From the NCBI GenBank assembly GCA_963920635.1, contig OY987303.1, positions 45,755,223 to 45,819,222 on the forward strand: a DNA stretch of 64,000 nt, given 5' to 3'. The notes under the pieces are model-generated. The model did no database searches and was not told the DNA's origin. It was given only the letters and a program-made list of their open reading frames with translations. This DNA comes from Pseudeuparius sepicola (lineage: Eukaryota > Arthropoda > Insecta > Coleoptera > Anthribidae). Of the stretch, positions 31,637-43,634 are shown one piece after another. The stretch's first letter is position 1; each line of letters starts with the position of its first letter. The position numbers and the translations under genes were made by a program.

Positions 31637-31777
31637 TCTACGTAATTCCTTTTAAGGTCGATACACTTTTCTCAATGTTTCTCCCATTTCTTTAACACCT
31701 CCAAAAATAGGACTTGTCAAAGTCTTCAAAATACGCTTCTGTCTCAGCGATAACCTCCTCATTTGAGCTGGATTTTT
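31637..31777 (-). pseudogene. mariner transposase C-terminal end
   Basis: Minus-strand translation in two frames gives SSNEEVIAETEAYFEDFDKS and, after a shift, a W-x-K-CIDLKGNYVEKY tail. This is the standard mariner C-terminus (NEEVI...W-x-KCI-x-L-x-GDYVEK). Confidence 0.85.
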
Positions 31778-31779
31778 CT

Positions 31780-32279
31780 TTTTTTTTAACTAGAAAAAAC
31801 TAGGCTATAAACTGTTTTTAATTTCTTGGCTACGCAATCAAATAGTTATACACTCAAGGAAGTAGATACGTACATCATACAATTGCATAAGTGAGTGATG
31901 ATAAAGGGAGAAAGAGGAAAAATATATATATCAAATTATGAAGTGTCAAGTGTGGTGAAAGTCACTTTCCACTTTTTCAAAAATAATGACCCACGTGATG
32001 TTTTTTTTATCTTTAAAGATAAGACTGACAGTTGCTGAAAAGAAAAAAATATTTTCTATGGCGTTACATATTTTTTACATTGATTTAAGCCTAATGAAGT
32101 TTCTATTTTTGTATTTGCTTTCATTTTTTAAACAAAAAAATGAAAGTTTTCAATGGCTTTTCATAAAAAAAAACAGTTTAAAACTATTGTTTAAAACATG
32201 TCTTAAACAAAGGGCGTTTTTTATGTGCCGATGTTTAAAACACTGTTTTAAACATTTGTTTTAAACAATACCAACCCTG
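31780..32279 (+). mobile_element. hAT-like element, copy 2 (fragment inside mariner)
   Basis: 31780-31855 and 32149-32279 match 2375-2590 of copy 1, including AACTAGAAA, TGTTTAAAACACTGTTTTAA and the end AATACCAACCCTG. About 290 bp (31857-32148) of unmatched DNA lie between. The left half of the element is absent. Confidence 0.75.
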
Positions 32280-32292
32280 TTGTCTTTTTAAA

Positions 32293-32440
32293 TATTTATT
32301 TCCATTCTGTACGACACGCCTCTGCTACTTCACGCACTTTAGTTCGGCGATCAGCGAGAATCATGTCATGGATCTTTTCTACAATTTCTTCGGTGACTAC
32401 CTACGCCTTTTGGGCAGCCTGGCCTCTTCTCATCAAAAGC
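32293..32440 (-). pseudogene. mariner transposase N-terminal helix-turn-helix region
   Basis: Minus strand gives RPGCPKG, then VTEEIVEKIHDMILADRRTK and VREVAEAC, matching the second HTH of mariner transposases (RPGRPK...I-x-K-V-H-D-x-I-L-x-D-R-R-x-K-x-R-E-I-A). A frameshift lies between the two parts. Confidence 0.85.
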
Positions 32441-32760
32441 AGCAATACCAATATCTCATGGTTGTCATAGATAGTGAAGGGTCCCCATACACAGCATGCA
32501 ACTTCGCTTTTATCTCTTTTATGTTTTTCCATCCAAAAATAAAAAGCGAATTACGGATCGATACCTATTGCTCTTTTTCCATTTTATCAAGAGACATGAA
32601 ATACGTATGATAGAATTGGCTGTCAAATAAAAACTAATCTATGAATTGGTCTGAAATTTGGAATGATGTAGTTTAACAGATGACAGTACACGAAGGTAAT
32701 GTCAAATTCCCTCACCAACGCCATTTGTCGTCAAACGCAGGTACTTATTGATTGACCCTA

Positions 32761-34264
32761 TGTAGGGTAAGGGAATCAATCCGTAAGCTTAATTTAGAAC
32801 AAGTGTTCGTGCCGAACCCTTATGTCGCCACCTAGTGAGTAGACACGAGAATTAAATTTCCGACCACGGAGGTTTCTTCATCTGGATTCCTGCTTGTGTT
32901 TTTATAACTCCACCTCATCCCATGTTGTGCAGGTTGCAGCCGACGTTGCCGTGTCAGCCCAAACTGTGTTACTATAATTATAATATGCAGTTAGGTATTT
33001 AAGCAATGAGTGCAAAAAACACGAATAATATTTTGCCCAAAATTGTATTTTGAATTTACAGGTTAACAGTATGCAACAGCGGCTTACAAGAAAGAGACAC
33101 ATACTGTTGCTAAAAAATTTAGTAGTTAACCATTTCACAGCTCAAGACGTATTTTCTCACAAGGAGGTTAACTGCTCCAGACGAGATATCTCGAGACTCA
33201 AAATTAAATTGGATCTGATTGCTCTAGTCAAATTTTCTCACACATGTGTTTCATCCATGCTTATGGGTGGCAGTTAAGTGTGACCAAACGTGCTGAATCT
33301 GGCAACGTTGTAACTAAAGCTAAAGGACTAGCTAACTAAAAGTAAAGGGATATAAAAAACACAAACATAAACATTTAAAAAAAGTACGATTGGAACTATA
33401 CTGCTCCAGACGAATATACTCGCAACCAGTAAATTAATGGGGAAGTTGCACTCTTTTTAATGACAATGAAAATGAAAACTAGGAACAAAAATACTAGACA
33501 CGTATTTTTGTTTTTTCATTTCGAGTTTATTTAAGCTAAAAAAATAAAGTTTTTCTATTTACGTGACGTGATCAAGCGGCTATTTGAAAGTGGCGCGCAA
33601 GCTAGTGATTTTTAGTTCAAAATGTTGGTGGGATTGTCAACAACCCTGGGTTATCTGGTTCTAAACTATAAATTTTGTCTTCTCGTGTCAATCATTGAAA
33701 ATATTTTGGCTTCATACTTACTTACTTATTTATTTGCGGATAAGCCAGTTATACTGTTTAAAATCGTAAGCCAGCATTTTATTACCTATTTCTCTTTGTC
33801 TTGAGAGGTAACAGGAAAATATGAATTTATTTTGTATAGTAATATGCATAAAAGCATCTATAAATGGTAAATTATCGGATTTTGCCTCTAAATATCCACC
33901 TACCATTTTAATTTTTAAACAAAATAAATTAAAAAATCACCTTCAAAAAATTGCGTTGTCACCTCAGCTGCTTGAAAAATACAAACTGACAACTACAAAA
34001 ATCAAGGTTAGGCTGACAACTGATGACACTGACAGACGCACATATTAGCTTTGTTCGCGGAGCACTTCGGAACCAGTTGTGAACTAGTAACTGTCGCTGT
34101 GATTGATTAATTCAAATTTTAGATTTTTTTTAAGCCAATCAATGAAGGTGCAACTATACGAAAATTCCTAGTTACCACTTGATGACGTCAGTGTTGAAAA
34201 ATTATGTTTTAAAATGCAATAACGGCTTTGTTGCAAACTATATTCAATTGAAACTTGAATTATA
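32761..34264. other. intron or intergenic, no gene supported
   Basis: Frames of 60-78 codons (for example 33050-33277 and 33622-33804) lack motifs. The stretch 32931-32975 could encode AADVAVSAQTV, which resembles a transposase HTH, but it is too short to call. No matched repeats were seen. Confidence 0.35.
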
Positions 34265-34830
34265 GGAAATAAAAATGTTTTCTTGAAATCGGCAGTAAAG
34301 TGTCCCAAAATCGTCATTAAAAGCACAGAAATCGTACAATAATGTAGCCTATTATTGTACGATTTTTTCAATAAGTAGGCCTTGGCGAGATGTAAACATC
34401 AAACGTCAGACGTGGAGAAATCGTCCGTCAAAAGTGACCAAATATTTAAAACCCGGCCGATAAAGGCCCATTTAACTTTTCGTACACATTGCGAAATTAT
34501 TTCCTATAGAAGCGCAATCCTTCAGTATACATATTTTAGTAAATTTCAATAGATTTGTTGTGTAGGCTGCACAAGAAGCAGCAGTTTGGTTTTTCTGTCA
34601 GAAGGTGCCTCATCATACTTGACCTAGGTAAAGCGATCGTCAAAGTCAAGCAACGCCGCGCGTAGTCGGTTCATGGACGGGTGATCCCTTATTATTATTT
34701 TCTTGCCTAATAAAACTTTTTTTTTTTCGATTTCAAAAAAAATATAATATGTACCTCGGCACTGAAGTTTTTTTTATGACACATGAGTCATAAAAAGTTT
34801 AACTTCAGTGCCTTGGTACATAAATAACTA
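34265..34830 (+). repeat. dispersed repeat with 5S-like core, copy 2
   Basis: Matches 361-1010: ATCGGCAGTAAAGTG, the TTCAATAAGTAGGCCTTGG block, the 5S-like segment (34622-34692), and the terminal hairpin. It shows several small differences from copy 1, so the family is not freshly amplified. Confidence 0.75.
34622..34692 (+). other. 5S rRNA-derived segment, copy 2
   Basis: AAGTCAAGCAACGCCGCGCG (box A side) and GGTTCATGGACGGGTGATCC (box C side) are preserved as in copy 1, with 5S-like spacing. Confidence 0.7.
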
Positions 34831-35569
34831 TTTTTTTGTTCTAAAAAAGAGATTTCCACTTTGATTTTAACTAAGTGCAACTACCCCATTGTGCATGGCA
34901 ATAGCAGCGGCACTTGAGCTATGCACAGTGAAAGGGTTAATACGTGTTCCAAATTATGCATAAGGATTGATCTTCTTACCCTATATAGAATATATATCCT
35001 TTACTCAATGCTTATACTTATTTATTTTCTTATTATGGCTATATTCTGACATTTCTGACAATACTTCTGGATTGATCAGATCTTTATGTAATAACAAAGG
35101 ACTGCACCAGGCTTAAATTGATAACAAATCGTGAAAGTAATTGTAGGTTATTATTTAAATTTTTTAAACTTTAAATCTCGCTTTATACTTATTAGAAATG
35201 TACTCAAAAATGTCAATAAGGAACACAAATTGATGAAGGATATAAACATATAAAAACTATCTACTTTAAGTAAGTAGGTAGGTAAAACTATCTACTTTAA
35301 GTAAGTACGTAGGTACACCCTACAAGGGTCTGCGTCATGCTTTTTGTTGGCAAAATTATCTAGTTTTATGTTAAATCATCGTAATTTATGTTACATAATA
35401 ATGCAGAATAATTCAGTTTCGGGTTCTCAACATGGGGATCTCATTTTGAAATGAATCGATCGTGACTACAACGATGTATCACACATTTCTATAGTACCAA
35501 ATGTACCAAACAAATGGTTTGTTATCCATTGAGGCAGGGTAGAAGGAAGGTTAGAATTATTTTTTTCTT
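34831..35569. other. intron or intergenic, no gene seen
   Basis: Contains a 29-bp tandem duplicate of AAAACTATCTACTTTAAGTA plus AGTAGGTAGGT near 35255-35315. Nothing else matched. Confidence 0.45.
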
Positions 35570-35760
35570 GTATTGCCTCTACCACTAAGGATAATTTAGC
35601 CAGAAACACACCTTCTTGTTTAATTACCTATAACGGACAAACACACACACACCCAGGGCACGTTGAAAGCGGTGCGAGTGGAACCCACGACTGACGCGGT
35701 GCCTAACCTGGCCTCCGAGGTTTGTACCTCGGCTAATCCACTCGGCCACTGCCATATAAT
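35570..35760 (-). repeat. tRNA-derived SINE-like repeat, copy 2
   Basis: On the minus strand: TGGCCGAGTGGATTAGCCG (box A with the TGGCNNAGTGG core of Ser/Leu-type tRNAs), ACCTCGGAGGCC, AGGCACCGCG, then the box B-like CGTGGGTTCCACTCGC. A (GT)n stretch and CTGGCTAAATTAT follow. Same order as 21250-21415, so this is a family and not a chance tRNA match. No complete cloverleaf was seen, so it is not a tRNA gene. Confidence 0.7.
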
Positions 35761-35959
35761 TCATTCAAATTTCAAAGCTATAAGAAAAATCTAAATCCAA
35801 AATTTTGGATAAAATTTTTGACAAGGGACACGGTGCTTTTTTTGGTTATTTAAGGCATTGATATTAGGGTTATTCTTTGGTAGGTACTGATTTCAGTGAT
35901 TTATCGAATGGGCTATTTGACCTAAAATTCCTTAGCCACTTTATTAAATGATAAGAATA

Positions 35960-36080
35960 TTAATAATTCTCACCCTCACAATACTTCAAACTATTAATAC
36001 CCCAAAAGCAACCAAATTCGTGTGAGGGGGAGGGGTGGCAATTACTATTATTTTGTCTTCGTTCCCATATGCGACTTTTC
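35960..36080 (-). repeat. dispersed repeat R3, copy 2
   Basis: Complement reads AATAGTAATTGCCACCCCTC, then GGTTGCTTTTGGGGTATTAA and GTATTGTGAGGGTGAG. Confidence 0.75.
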
Positions 36081-36588
36081 CTGATAGAACTAGGATAGCA
36101 AGTACTACAGAAAACTCTATAAAACTATAGTAATACCACTGAGTTTAAGACAATTATTAAAGTTCAAATAGTTCAAAATACCATAACTATTATACAACGT
36201 GTAACAAAAAATCATGTCCATAGGTTAAGGACATACTCTTGGGGCTAAATTGAGGCAATTTAACCCCATTTACCTTGTCCAAAATCACCTCTTATCCAAG
36301 ATACAGAGTGTTAAAGTCAAAATCTATCTTATTTTACTTGAATTTTATTGTGGATTCATGGCAGCCTGGGTGAAATCGTATCGAAACGCTTAATTTGCGA
36401 ACAAATGATAATTAATTTTAATATATGAAGCACCCGGGATGACTGTTTAGTTTATCAGTTATTAACAACAGAATATGCGTACTATAGTACCCTCCAAAAG
36501 GCATAAATATTTAGTACAATCAACATATTTTTTAAAACTTCTAAGAATATTTTCCTTATAAGGCCTCATTATAAACAAACTGACAATA
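36081..36588. other. no feature seen
   Basis: AT-rich DNA without a coding frame or matched repeat. Confidence 0.4.
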
Positions 36589-36590
36589 TA

Positions 36591-39045
36591 CAGGGTGATT
36601 CAGTTATGACATAAAAAGTTTAACCACACAGTGGGGGAGGTCTACTAAAAAGGAAAATGCCGGGCAAATGAACCTTATTACCCGAGTAACTCAACGTTTC
36701 TGCTTCAATGTAAATAATCAAGATTGTTACTGGAGAGCTTTGTTGCCACATTTCAATTATTTTTTGTGGAAGGTGAAACTGAAGAAATAAGAAATACCTA
36801 CCTCTCATTTCCATTATTGGTGTATTGGTGTAAGGGCAGGCATTATAACACTACAAATATATGTTCTATTCACATCATAAGTAGGTACCAGTATTTGATT
36901 GAAGTCTTTTGGCGAATTTCTGCACACATTTGTATCATAATTTTTAAATTGCACGGCAACACATAACGACGGCATTCGTGATCCATATTTTGCACAATTT
37001 CGTTTTTTATTGTTTATTTCTAAGCATTAAAACAGCCTGACAGTGGTTACTAGATTACTTATTTGGGAGGGCCAGTTCAGACACCGCCAGATAGATGGCT
37101 CCACTCATCTCGGAAAGTAGCCTTGTTTTCATGATTATAAATTTTATGATGGTTACTGTTATGACAGCAACTGTCACAAAAATTATTATCATGTAGATAC
37201 CAAGATACCTTGACAGTCGCGACACCACTTTCATACAATCAAGTTTAACTAGATAGTTGAGAGTGTTGCGACAATTATTCTGGAACTGCTCTGTCTACCG
37301 TCACCCTGAATACAAAGATGATAGCGTGATAGTTCGCTGTTCCTCATATCCTTAAATATAACATGTGGATCTGGTCTCTCTGGAAAGTGTTGTGTGGCAT
37401 ACAATGTGTAAGAATATAGCCACTACTGCAGTGCAATAAAATATTACAAACAAGATGGGAGGTGGTACGAGTGAATAGCAAATGTGATTATAATAAAATA
37501 TAAAATTAGGGATTGAACTAGTGGGAGGTGGTGGGTTGAAGCTTGGGCAAATGATTAGATCGGTGCCATGACTCCACAGAGATCCAACTTAATCGAATAG
37601 TACTTTAGGATGTAGAGGCAACGTCACCTTTGCCTATCCCTCTTATACTTATTTGATTTCTTAATATGGCTAAATTCTTATACATTACAATCTAGACAAC
37701 ACTTCAGTCATGATATAAAAAACTTTAACCACACTGTGGTCCGTGGGCGAGGCTTACTAAAAAAGAAAAGCAAAAAACATTTTTTGTCGAAGTTTAACAC
37801 GTGGGGCAAATGAACCTTAGCACCCAAGTAACTCGAAGCTCCCGCCTCAAAGTAAATAGTCAAGGTTGGCTCTGGAGAGCTTTGTTGACATATTTCACTC
37901 AATCTTTTTGTGGAAGGTGATACTGAATAAATAAGAAATACCTCTAATCAGCATTATTGGTATTTCCAGTCTTGATTCTACAAACGGAAGGCATTATAAA
38001 ATTTCAAAATGTTAAGAAAATGTGGTTCACATCATAAACACCAATATTTTTTTGAGATCTTTTCGCGAATTTTTGCACACATCACAATTTTTAAATTGCA
38101 TGAGAATATTGCTACCGGCCATGCGTAATGACTCCTACTGCGATCCATTTTGCACGATTTTGTCGTTTTACTTAACAACAAAAAAGCCGGATAGTAGTTG
38201 TTATAAAATACAAATTGTCCTTCCTTTATAGTATTTATTATGACAGGATTGTTTAGTTTACTGACTGGCCGCCCTGCCACTGAGCCCTGGCGGGTTGGCT
38301 GTCATATAGACTTAGCGGATTAGATGACAGAAGCCAGTAATTCAATTATTACACATTATTTATTTGGGAGGCAAGTCAGAATTCATATTAGTCGTTAAAT
38401 TAAATTAGCGCCTCCTGACTTTTGTTGATGTGAACTAGCTGCGATTGAATAACTATTCCCAAAGCAAAAGCAATGGTAGGGCGGTGGTGGTAGGAAGGAA
38501 CAATCGTGACTGTGGTGCTCTAGCAATGATAACGAGTCTTGAGAGTCTTGAGTCGGTTGTGGCACAAGCGAACTTGTTTTGTGGGTACAGGTGTGCGTAG
38601 AGCGTTTTCCTATTCATAAGGTCATGAACTTGTATTCATATTAATATTCAAGTAAACAGTAATAGAGTGTTTTAGTTTTGGTTTTGGTGCATATTTGCAA
38701 ATTTTGTGTTTAGTTTTGGCTTTTGTTTGTTACTGCAGTCTCCACAAACAACATGCATCTGTTGAGGGAAACTAAGAGCTCCCTATTTCTACACACCCCA
38801 CTAAATACTGTTGATTGACATTGAAAAATTAAAAAGGTGATAAATTCACTTAGACTGTGCATATATTTTTTGAAATATCTGAGTCCGAGCGTCGTTAATA
38901 AGGGGTGTTAGTTAATACACTTTTGAAAATATTTTTAAATTTTTTCTTTGGTTGGGTAGATTTTTTTAATTTCAAATTCATATTAGGTACGCTATTTTTT
39001 TACACCTGCAGTTCAAATTTTTTTCATCATGACTGAATCACCCTG
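36591..39045. mobile_element. 2.45-kb TIR element (CAGGGTGATTCAG ends)
   Basis: Left CAGGGTGATTCAGTTATGAC and right ...TCATGACTGAATCACCCTG are inverted. TA precedes the left end; the right flank is CA, so that side may be mutated. Inside, about 400 bp near the left end (36600-36970) recur in direct orientation at 37700-38110, with the blocks TTTAACCACAC, GGGCAAATGAACCTTA, GGAGAGCTTTGTTG and TTTGTGGAAGGTGA. That suggests one copy inserted in another. No transposase frame found. Confidence 0.7.
37355..37515 (+). repeat. dispersed repeat, copy 2
   Basis: Direct match to 30845-31035, with GGCATACAATGTGTAAGAAT and ACGAGTGAATAGCAA. Confidence 0.7.
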
Positions 39046-39375
39046 CATAGAGGTCTTTAATTGTGAATATTTAATAGGTGATAGAACTCGTAAAAATAAA
39101 AAGAAAGTTCATATGAACTTATATGCCTTAAAGCTTAATTTTTCAGGATACACAATGTTAAAATTAATAACAAACAATCTGTTCTTTTCGCTGTAGAAAA
39201 TGTATTGATATTAGAGGTTATCAATTCGAACAATTATTTAATCGTTATTTAATTATCAATTTTTTATTTGGAATGAACCTTGTATAAATGACAGGTGAAT
39301 AAAACAATGCAATTTCCATTGCCCACCAGTATGACGCAGGGATCAAGATTTGTGATATACATTATATGGCCGATT
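39046..39375. other. no feature seen
   Basis: AT-rich, no gene or matched repeat. Confidence 0.4.
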
Positions 39376-39478
39376 TATTGTTATTTTTAATAAATAGTAA
39401 TTGCTCCCCTCCCCCGCACAAGCATTCAGTTGCTTCTGGGGTATCTACTCCTAGTTTGGAGTATTGTGAGGGTGAGTA
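39376..39478 (+). repeat. dispersed repeat R3, copy 3
   Basis: AATAGTAATTGCTCCCCTCC, GTTGCTTCTGGGGTAT, GTATTGTGAGGGTGAGTA. A CAGGGTG element is inserted at its end. Confidence 0.75.
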
Positions 39479-39480
39479 TA

Positions 39481-41884
39481 CAGGGTGTTCTAAATTATGG
39501 TGCCAAAGTATTGTGACAGGTAGAAAATGTTATTTTGAACAAAAAGTTTCCTAGAAACATGGGTCCGAAATGCATGATAAGAAAGTTACAGGGTGATAAA
39601 TGTATAGTTTCAAAAACATCTTTATCGCAATAACTTCTACAGAGGTTATGCAATTTAAATGAAACTTGGTGAAGTTCTTTAGTAAATGAAGTGCAACAAT
39701 TTTGTGTAAAAACAATTTATTCCCATCGACCAGAGGCGGAGGAGCGGGGTAGCACAATGGGATTTATACTTATAACTTTTTTGAAGTTATCTTTTTGGCC
39801 TCGCAGGTTCATCATTTTAGTACATCTTTTTATTTTGCAACAAAAAGGTACTCTTGTTTCGTAACGATAAAATCAACCGTTTGCGTTGAAATCGGCAAAA
39901 TGTGCCCCAAAACACCTGTTTACTCCAAAATTCGAAAAATAAAATTATCGCCTACCCCATTTAAATGTTTTACAGATTAATTGTACGTTCAAAATTAAGA
40001 AACAATGCCTAAGATATTGAGTTTTGTCGAGTTCAATCCGTTCTATTTTGAAAGCGAAATTTTTTTATACCTGCATGCTTCATAGGGAATTTTTTGTTAC
40101 TTTAATAGGCCAGGGCCTAAGCCTTTGAAAATGGCAAAAAGTTTTGTTACTTTAATAGGCCAGGGCCTAAGCCTTTGAAAATGGCAAAAAGTTTTGTTAC
40201 TTTAATAGGCCAGGGCCTAAGCCTTTGAAAATGGCAAAAAGTTTTGTTACTTTAATAGGCCAGGGCCTAAGCCTTTGAAAATGGCAAAAAGTTTTGTTAC
40301 TTTAATAGGCCAGGGCCTAAGCCTTTGAAAATGGCAAAAAGTGAAAGAAAATTAGAACAGTATGATACTCATTGGAAAAGGAAGAAAATATAGCAAAAAG
40401 AACAGAAAAAATAATTTAAGGGCGATTTGAGGTACGGAAGTTGTAGTGGGTGATCTTTTAGTGGTGGAAAACGATTTATTACGATTTCCGGCAAAACTGC
40501 AACTCCTATCGAAAAAAGCTAAATAGCAAAGTTGTAGACAATAAAAAGATCTGCAACTATTGTATTTAAACTTTTTTCACATAACCTCAAAATATCCGCG
40601 AAAAATCGAAATTACCGATTTTTTGGCTTTTAATTTTTTTCTCCTACAAAAAAATTTTTTTCCACAAGGTTTTGTGGAAACTTACCTTCTTATGTCCCGA
40701 ATATGCTGTAATTTTTTCGAATCAAAATATTTTTTGATTTTAAACCGAAAAAGTAACCTCATTTTCAATCAAAAATGCCCACGTCAAAAAAGCTGCTTTT
40801 TAAAAAAAGTCGATTCGCTTTTTGTTCGTTGAAACCTCACTGTAGAAAATTTTCTCAGAAAATGCAAAAAACAAAAAGACTCGATTTCAAAAAAAAAATT
40901 AATCATTGTTTAAAATTTTGCGCTATTTTCCGGTTTAAAATCGAAAAAAAGGGGTAAAAATAAATATTTTGATTCGAAAAAATTACAGTATTTTCGGGAC
41001 ATAAGAAGGTAAGTTTCGACCAAATTTTGTGGAATTTTTTTTTTGTGGGAGATAAAAATTAAAAACCAAAAAATCGGTTATTTCGATTTTTCGCGGATAT
41101 TTTGAGGTTATGTGAAAAAAGTGTAAATATAATAGTTGTAGATCTTTTTATTGCCTACAACTTTGCCATTCAACTTTTTTCGATAGGAGTTTCAGTTTTG
41201 CCGGAGATCATGGTAAACCGTTTTCCACCACTAAAAGATCACCCACTACAACTTCCGTACCTCAAATCGCCCTTAAATTATTTTTTCTGTTCTTTTTGCT
41301 ATATTTTCTTCCTTTTCCAATGGGTGTCATGCTGTTCTAGATTTTTGTTCTCAAAAATTATCTACCCTGGCCTATAAATGGTACAATTATTTTGTAAAAT
41401 TTGAATGCGGTAGTTGAAATTATTATTTTTCGAATTTTGGAGTTAACAGGTGGTTTGGGGCACATTTTGCCTATTTAAACGCAAGCAGTTGATTTTATCG
41501 TTATGAAACAAGAGTACCCTTTTGTTGCAAAATAAAAAGATGCACTAAAATGATGAACCTGCGAAGCCAAAAAAATAACTTCAATAAAGTTATGAGTATA
41601 AAACCCATTGTGCTACCCCGCTCCTCCGCCTCTGGTCAATGGGAATAAATTGTTTTTACACAAAACCATTGCACTTCAGTTACTAAATAATTGCACCAAG
41701 TTGCATTTAAATTGCATAACTACTGTAGAAGTTATTGCTGATGATGTTTTTCAAACTATACATTTTTCACCCTGTAACTTTCTTATCATGCATTTTCGGA
41801 CCCATGTTTATAGGAAATTTTTTGTTCAAAATGACATTTTCTATCTGTCTCAATACGTTGGCACCATAATTTGGAAACACCCTG
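39481..41884. mobile_element. 2.4-kb foldback element (CAGGGTGTTC ends)
   Basis: Ends CAGGGTGTTCTAAATTATGG and complement with TA at 39479-39480 and 41885-41886. Outer arms run about 39481-40040 and 41380-41884; inner arms about 40430-40740 and 40980-41290. Between them lie five 50-bp tandem repeats (40091-40340). The terminal 117 bp on the right are also the start of the 5.76-kb tandem unit. The outer arm resembles the TIRs at 12487-13203 (shared ACATGGGTCCG and GAACACCCTGTA). No transposase frame. Confidence 0.9.
40091..40340 (+). repeat. five identical 50-bp tandem repeats
   Basis: Units start at 40091, 40141, 40191, 40241 and 40291. Each contains TTTGTTACTTTAATAGGCCA, GGGCCTAAGCC and ends ATGGCAAAAA. 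Units 2-5 are identical; unit 1 differs in one base at its start. Confidence 0.97.
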
Positions 41885-42966
41885 TAAACATAAATTAATA
41901 AGAGAATAATAGAACTAATAAAAAAATAATTTAAAATTAAAAACAATGATTTTTTTAAATCAAATTGCACTAAAAAGTATTATATATATATTTTTTGGCG
42001 ATTATAAGTTGATCAGAATAATTTTCACTATTTGTAAAAATAAAACCATTATAAAATCATAAAATCTTACTGTTGCTATTATATTACAACATTACCATTC
42101 ATAATATCATAATTTATAATATCATAAAATCAAAATATGTTGGGTGATGCTCTATAGGTTTACTGTGAGGATGGATAAAGGTAAATGAAAACGTAAATGA
42201 CAAGACAAAGACAAAAAAATATATTATGAGCGCCCAATAGTTTTTACAATAAATGTTGAAAATTATTCGTATCAGCTAAAAAAAATATTTTCTACTTTCT
42301 TGTACAATTTGGTTTTAAAGGGAACCCACTGTTTCTTTAAAAAGTTTTCTTATATTTACTTTTAATTTTTTAATTTTTAGTCTTAATTATTTTAATTTCA
42401 TTTCATTTCATACAAAATTTCCGCCATATTGAGTTTAGAATGACGTTACATAGCTTATCGTATTTTATTCGCCGAACACTTTCATCTGATATCCATGTCA
42501 AGATGGTTGTGAAGAAAAAGGTAATCCGCCATATTGGATTTAGAATGAAGTCGTATTCTACTCTGACACTTTCATCTGTTCCACATAGCAAGAACTTTAT
42601 CTCCATTACCTTTCACTTATGTGAACGTTTTGCTTGCACCCGTATTTTAATAGCCAGTTCCTACCTCAGTGTCTTCACAGATAAGTGTTTTTGCACAAAC
42701 TTTAATAGCCTAACTACACCCAGTCATGTACCAACCTATGTAACTAGCTCGTAGACTATAACTCCACAGACTCCGACTACCCTTAACTCTGAAACAAAAT
42801 AAATTCTAAGCAAATTTCGATACCTGTTTGGAAGAATTAAAAGTTAAAAGTTGGTCTCTAAAATATGAAATCAGATGTCAAACTAATACATCTCGTTTGT
42901 ATTTTAGAATATTTCTATTTCTTATACATAATATTTCTCTGCTTCTTTTCCTGCATTGATTGACAT

Positions 42967-43634
42967 AATAATATTATTTTATTAAAAGTTTTTTTAGGGG
43001 TGCAAAAACCTCGTCTTTCTCAAAGTCTGCAACTTCGTCTTTCTGCAAAGTCTGCAACTACAGATAATTTAGAATATTTCTCTAATTTTGCAGCTTAAAA
43101 TCAACACTAAATAGTTTACATTATTCTTTTGGTTGTAGAAGGACTGTTTAAAGAAACATACTCATGGATAAAATTGTCGGATATTTTAAAAATTTTATAT
43201 ATTTTTCTTGAAAAATAATGAAAATGATATCTAAAAAATATTTTCATTAATGTCCATGAGTGTAGTATTTAGTAAATGCAAACTTACTTTCTGAATACAT
43301 AATAATATTATTTTATTAAAAGTTTTTTTAGGGGTGCAAAAACCTCGTTTTTCTCAAAATCTGCAACTTCGTCTTTCTGCAAAGTCTGCAACTACAGATA
43401 ATTTAGAATATTTCTCTAATTTTGCAGCTTAAAATCAACACTAAATAGTTTACATTATCCTTTTGGTTGTAGAAGGACTGTTTAAAGAAACATACTCATG
43501 GATAAAATTGTCGGATATTTTAAAAATTTTATATATCTTTCTTGAAAAATAATGAAAATGATATCTAAAAAATATTTTCATTAATGTCCATGAGTGTAGT
43601 ATTTAGTAAATGCAAACTTACTTTCTGAATACAC
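42967..43634 (+). repeat. 334-bp tandem duplicate within unit 1
   Basis: Copies at 42967-43300 and 43301-43634 share AATAATATTATTTTATTAAA and all following blocks, with only a few substitutions. Equivalent pairs lie at about 48729-49396 and 54484-55151. The second copy ends at the exon-like relic's donor side. Confidence 0.93.

Larger units (their letters stand above)
31572..32758 (-). mobile_element. mariner element, interrupted and decayed
   Basis: Ends GGGTCAATCAATAAGTACCTG and complement, with TA on both sides (31570-31571, 32759-32760). The AATAAGTACCTG core is typical of mariner TIRs. Transposase remnants lie on the minus strand near each end (31637-31777 and 32293-32440), with an hAT-like fragment between them. 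At 1.19 kb including that fragment, the central transposase is missing. Confidence 0.9.

Noticed and set aside
33050..33277. Possible later KIFBP exon
   Set aside because: No similarity to KIFBP could be seen in the translation, and there are no convincing splice borders.
35570..35760. Functional tRNA gene
   Set aside because: Box A and box B-like blocks occur, but no full cloverleaf or acceptor stem is visible, and a diverged second copy shares non-tRNA flanks.
42440..42754. 104-codon frame repeated in all three tandem units
   Set aside because: Its start covers a 105-bp-spaced non-coding duplication, and repetition follows from the triplication, not selection.
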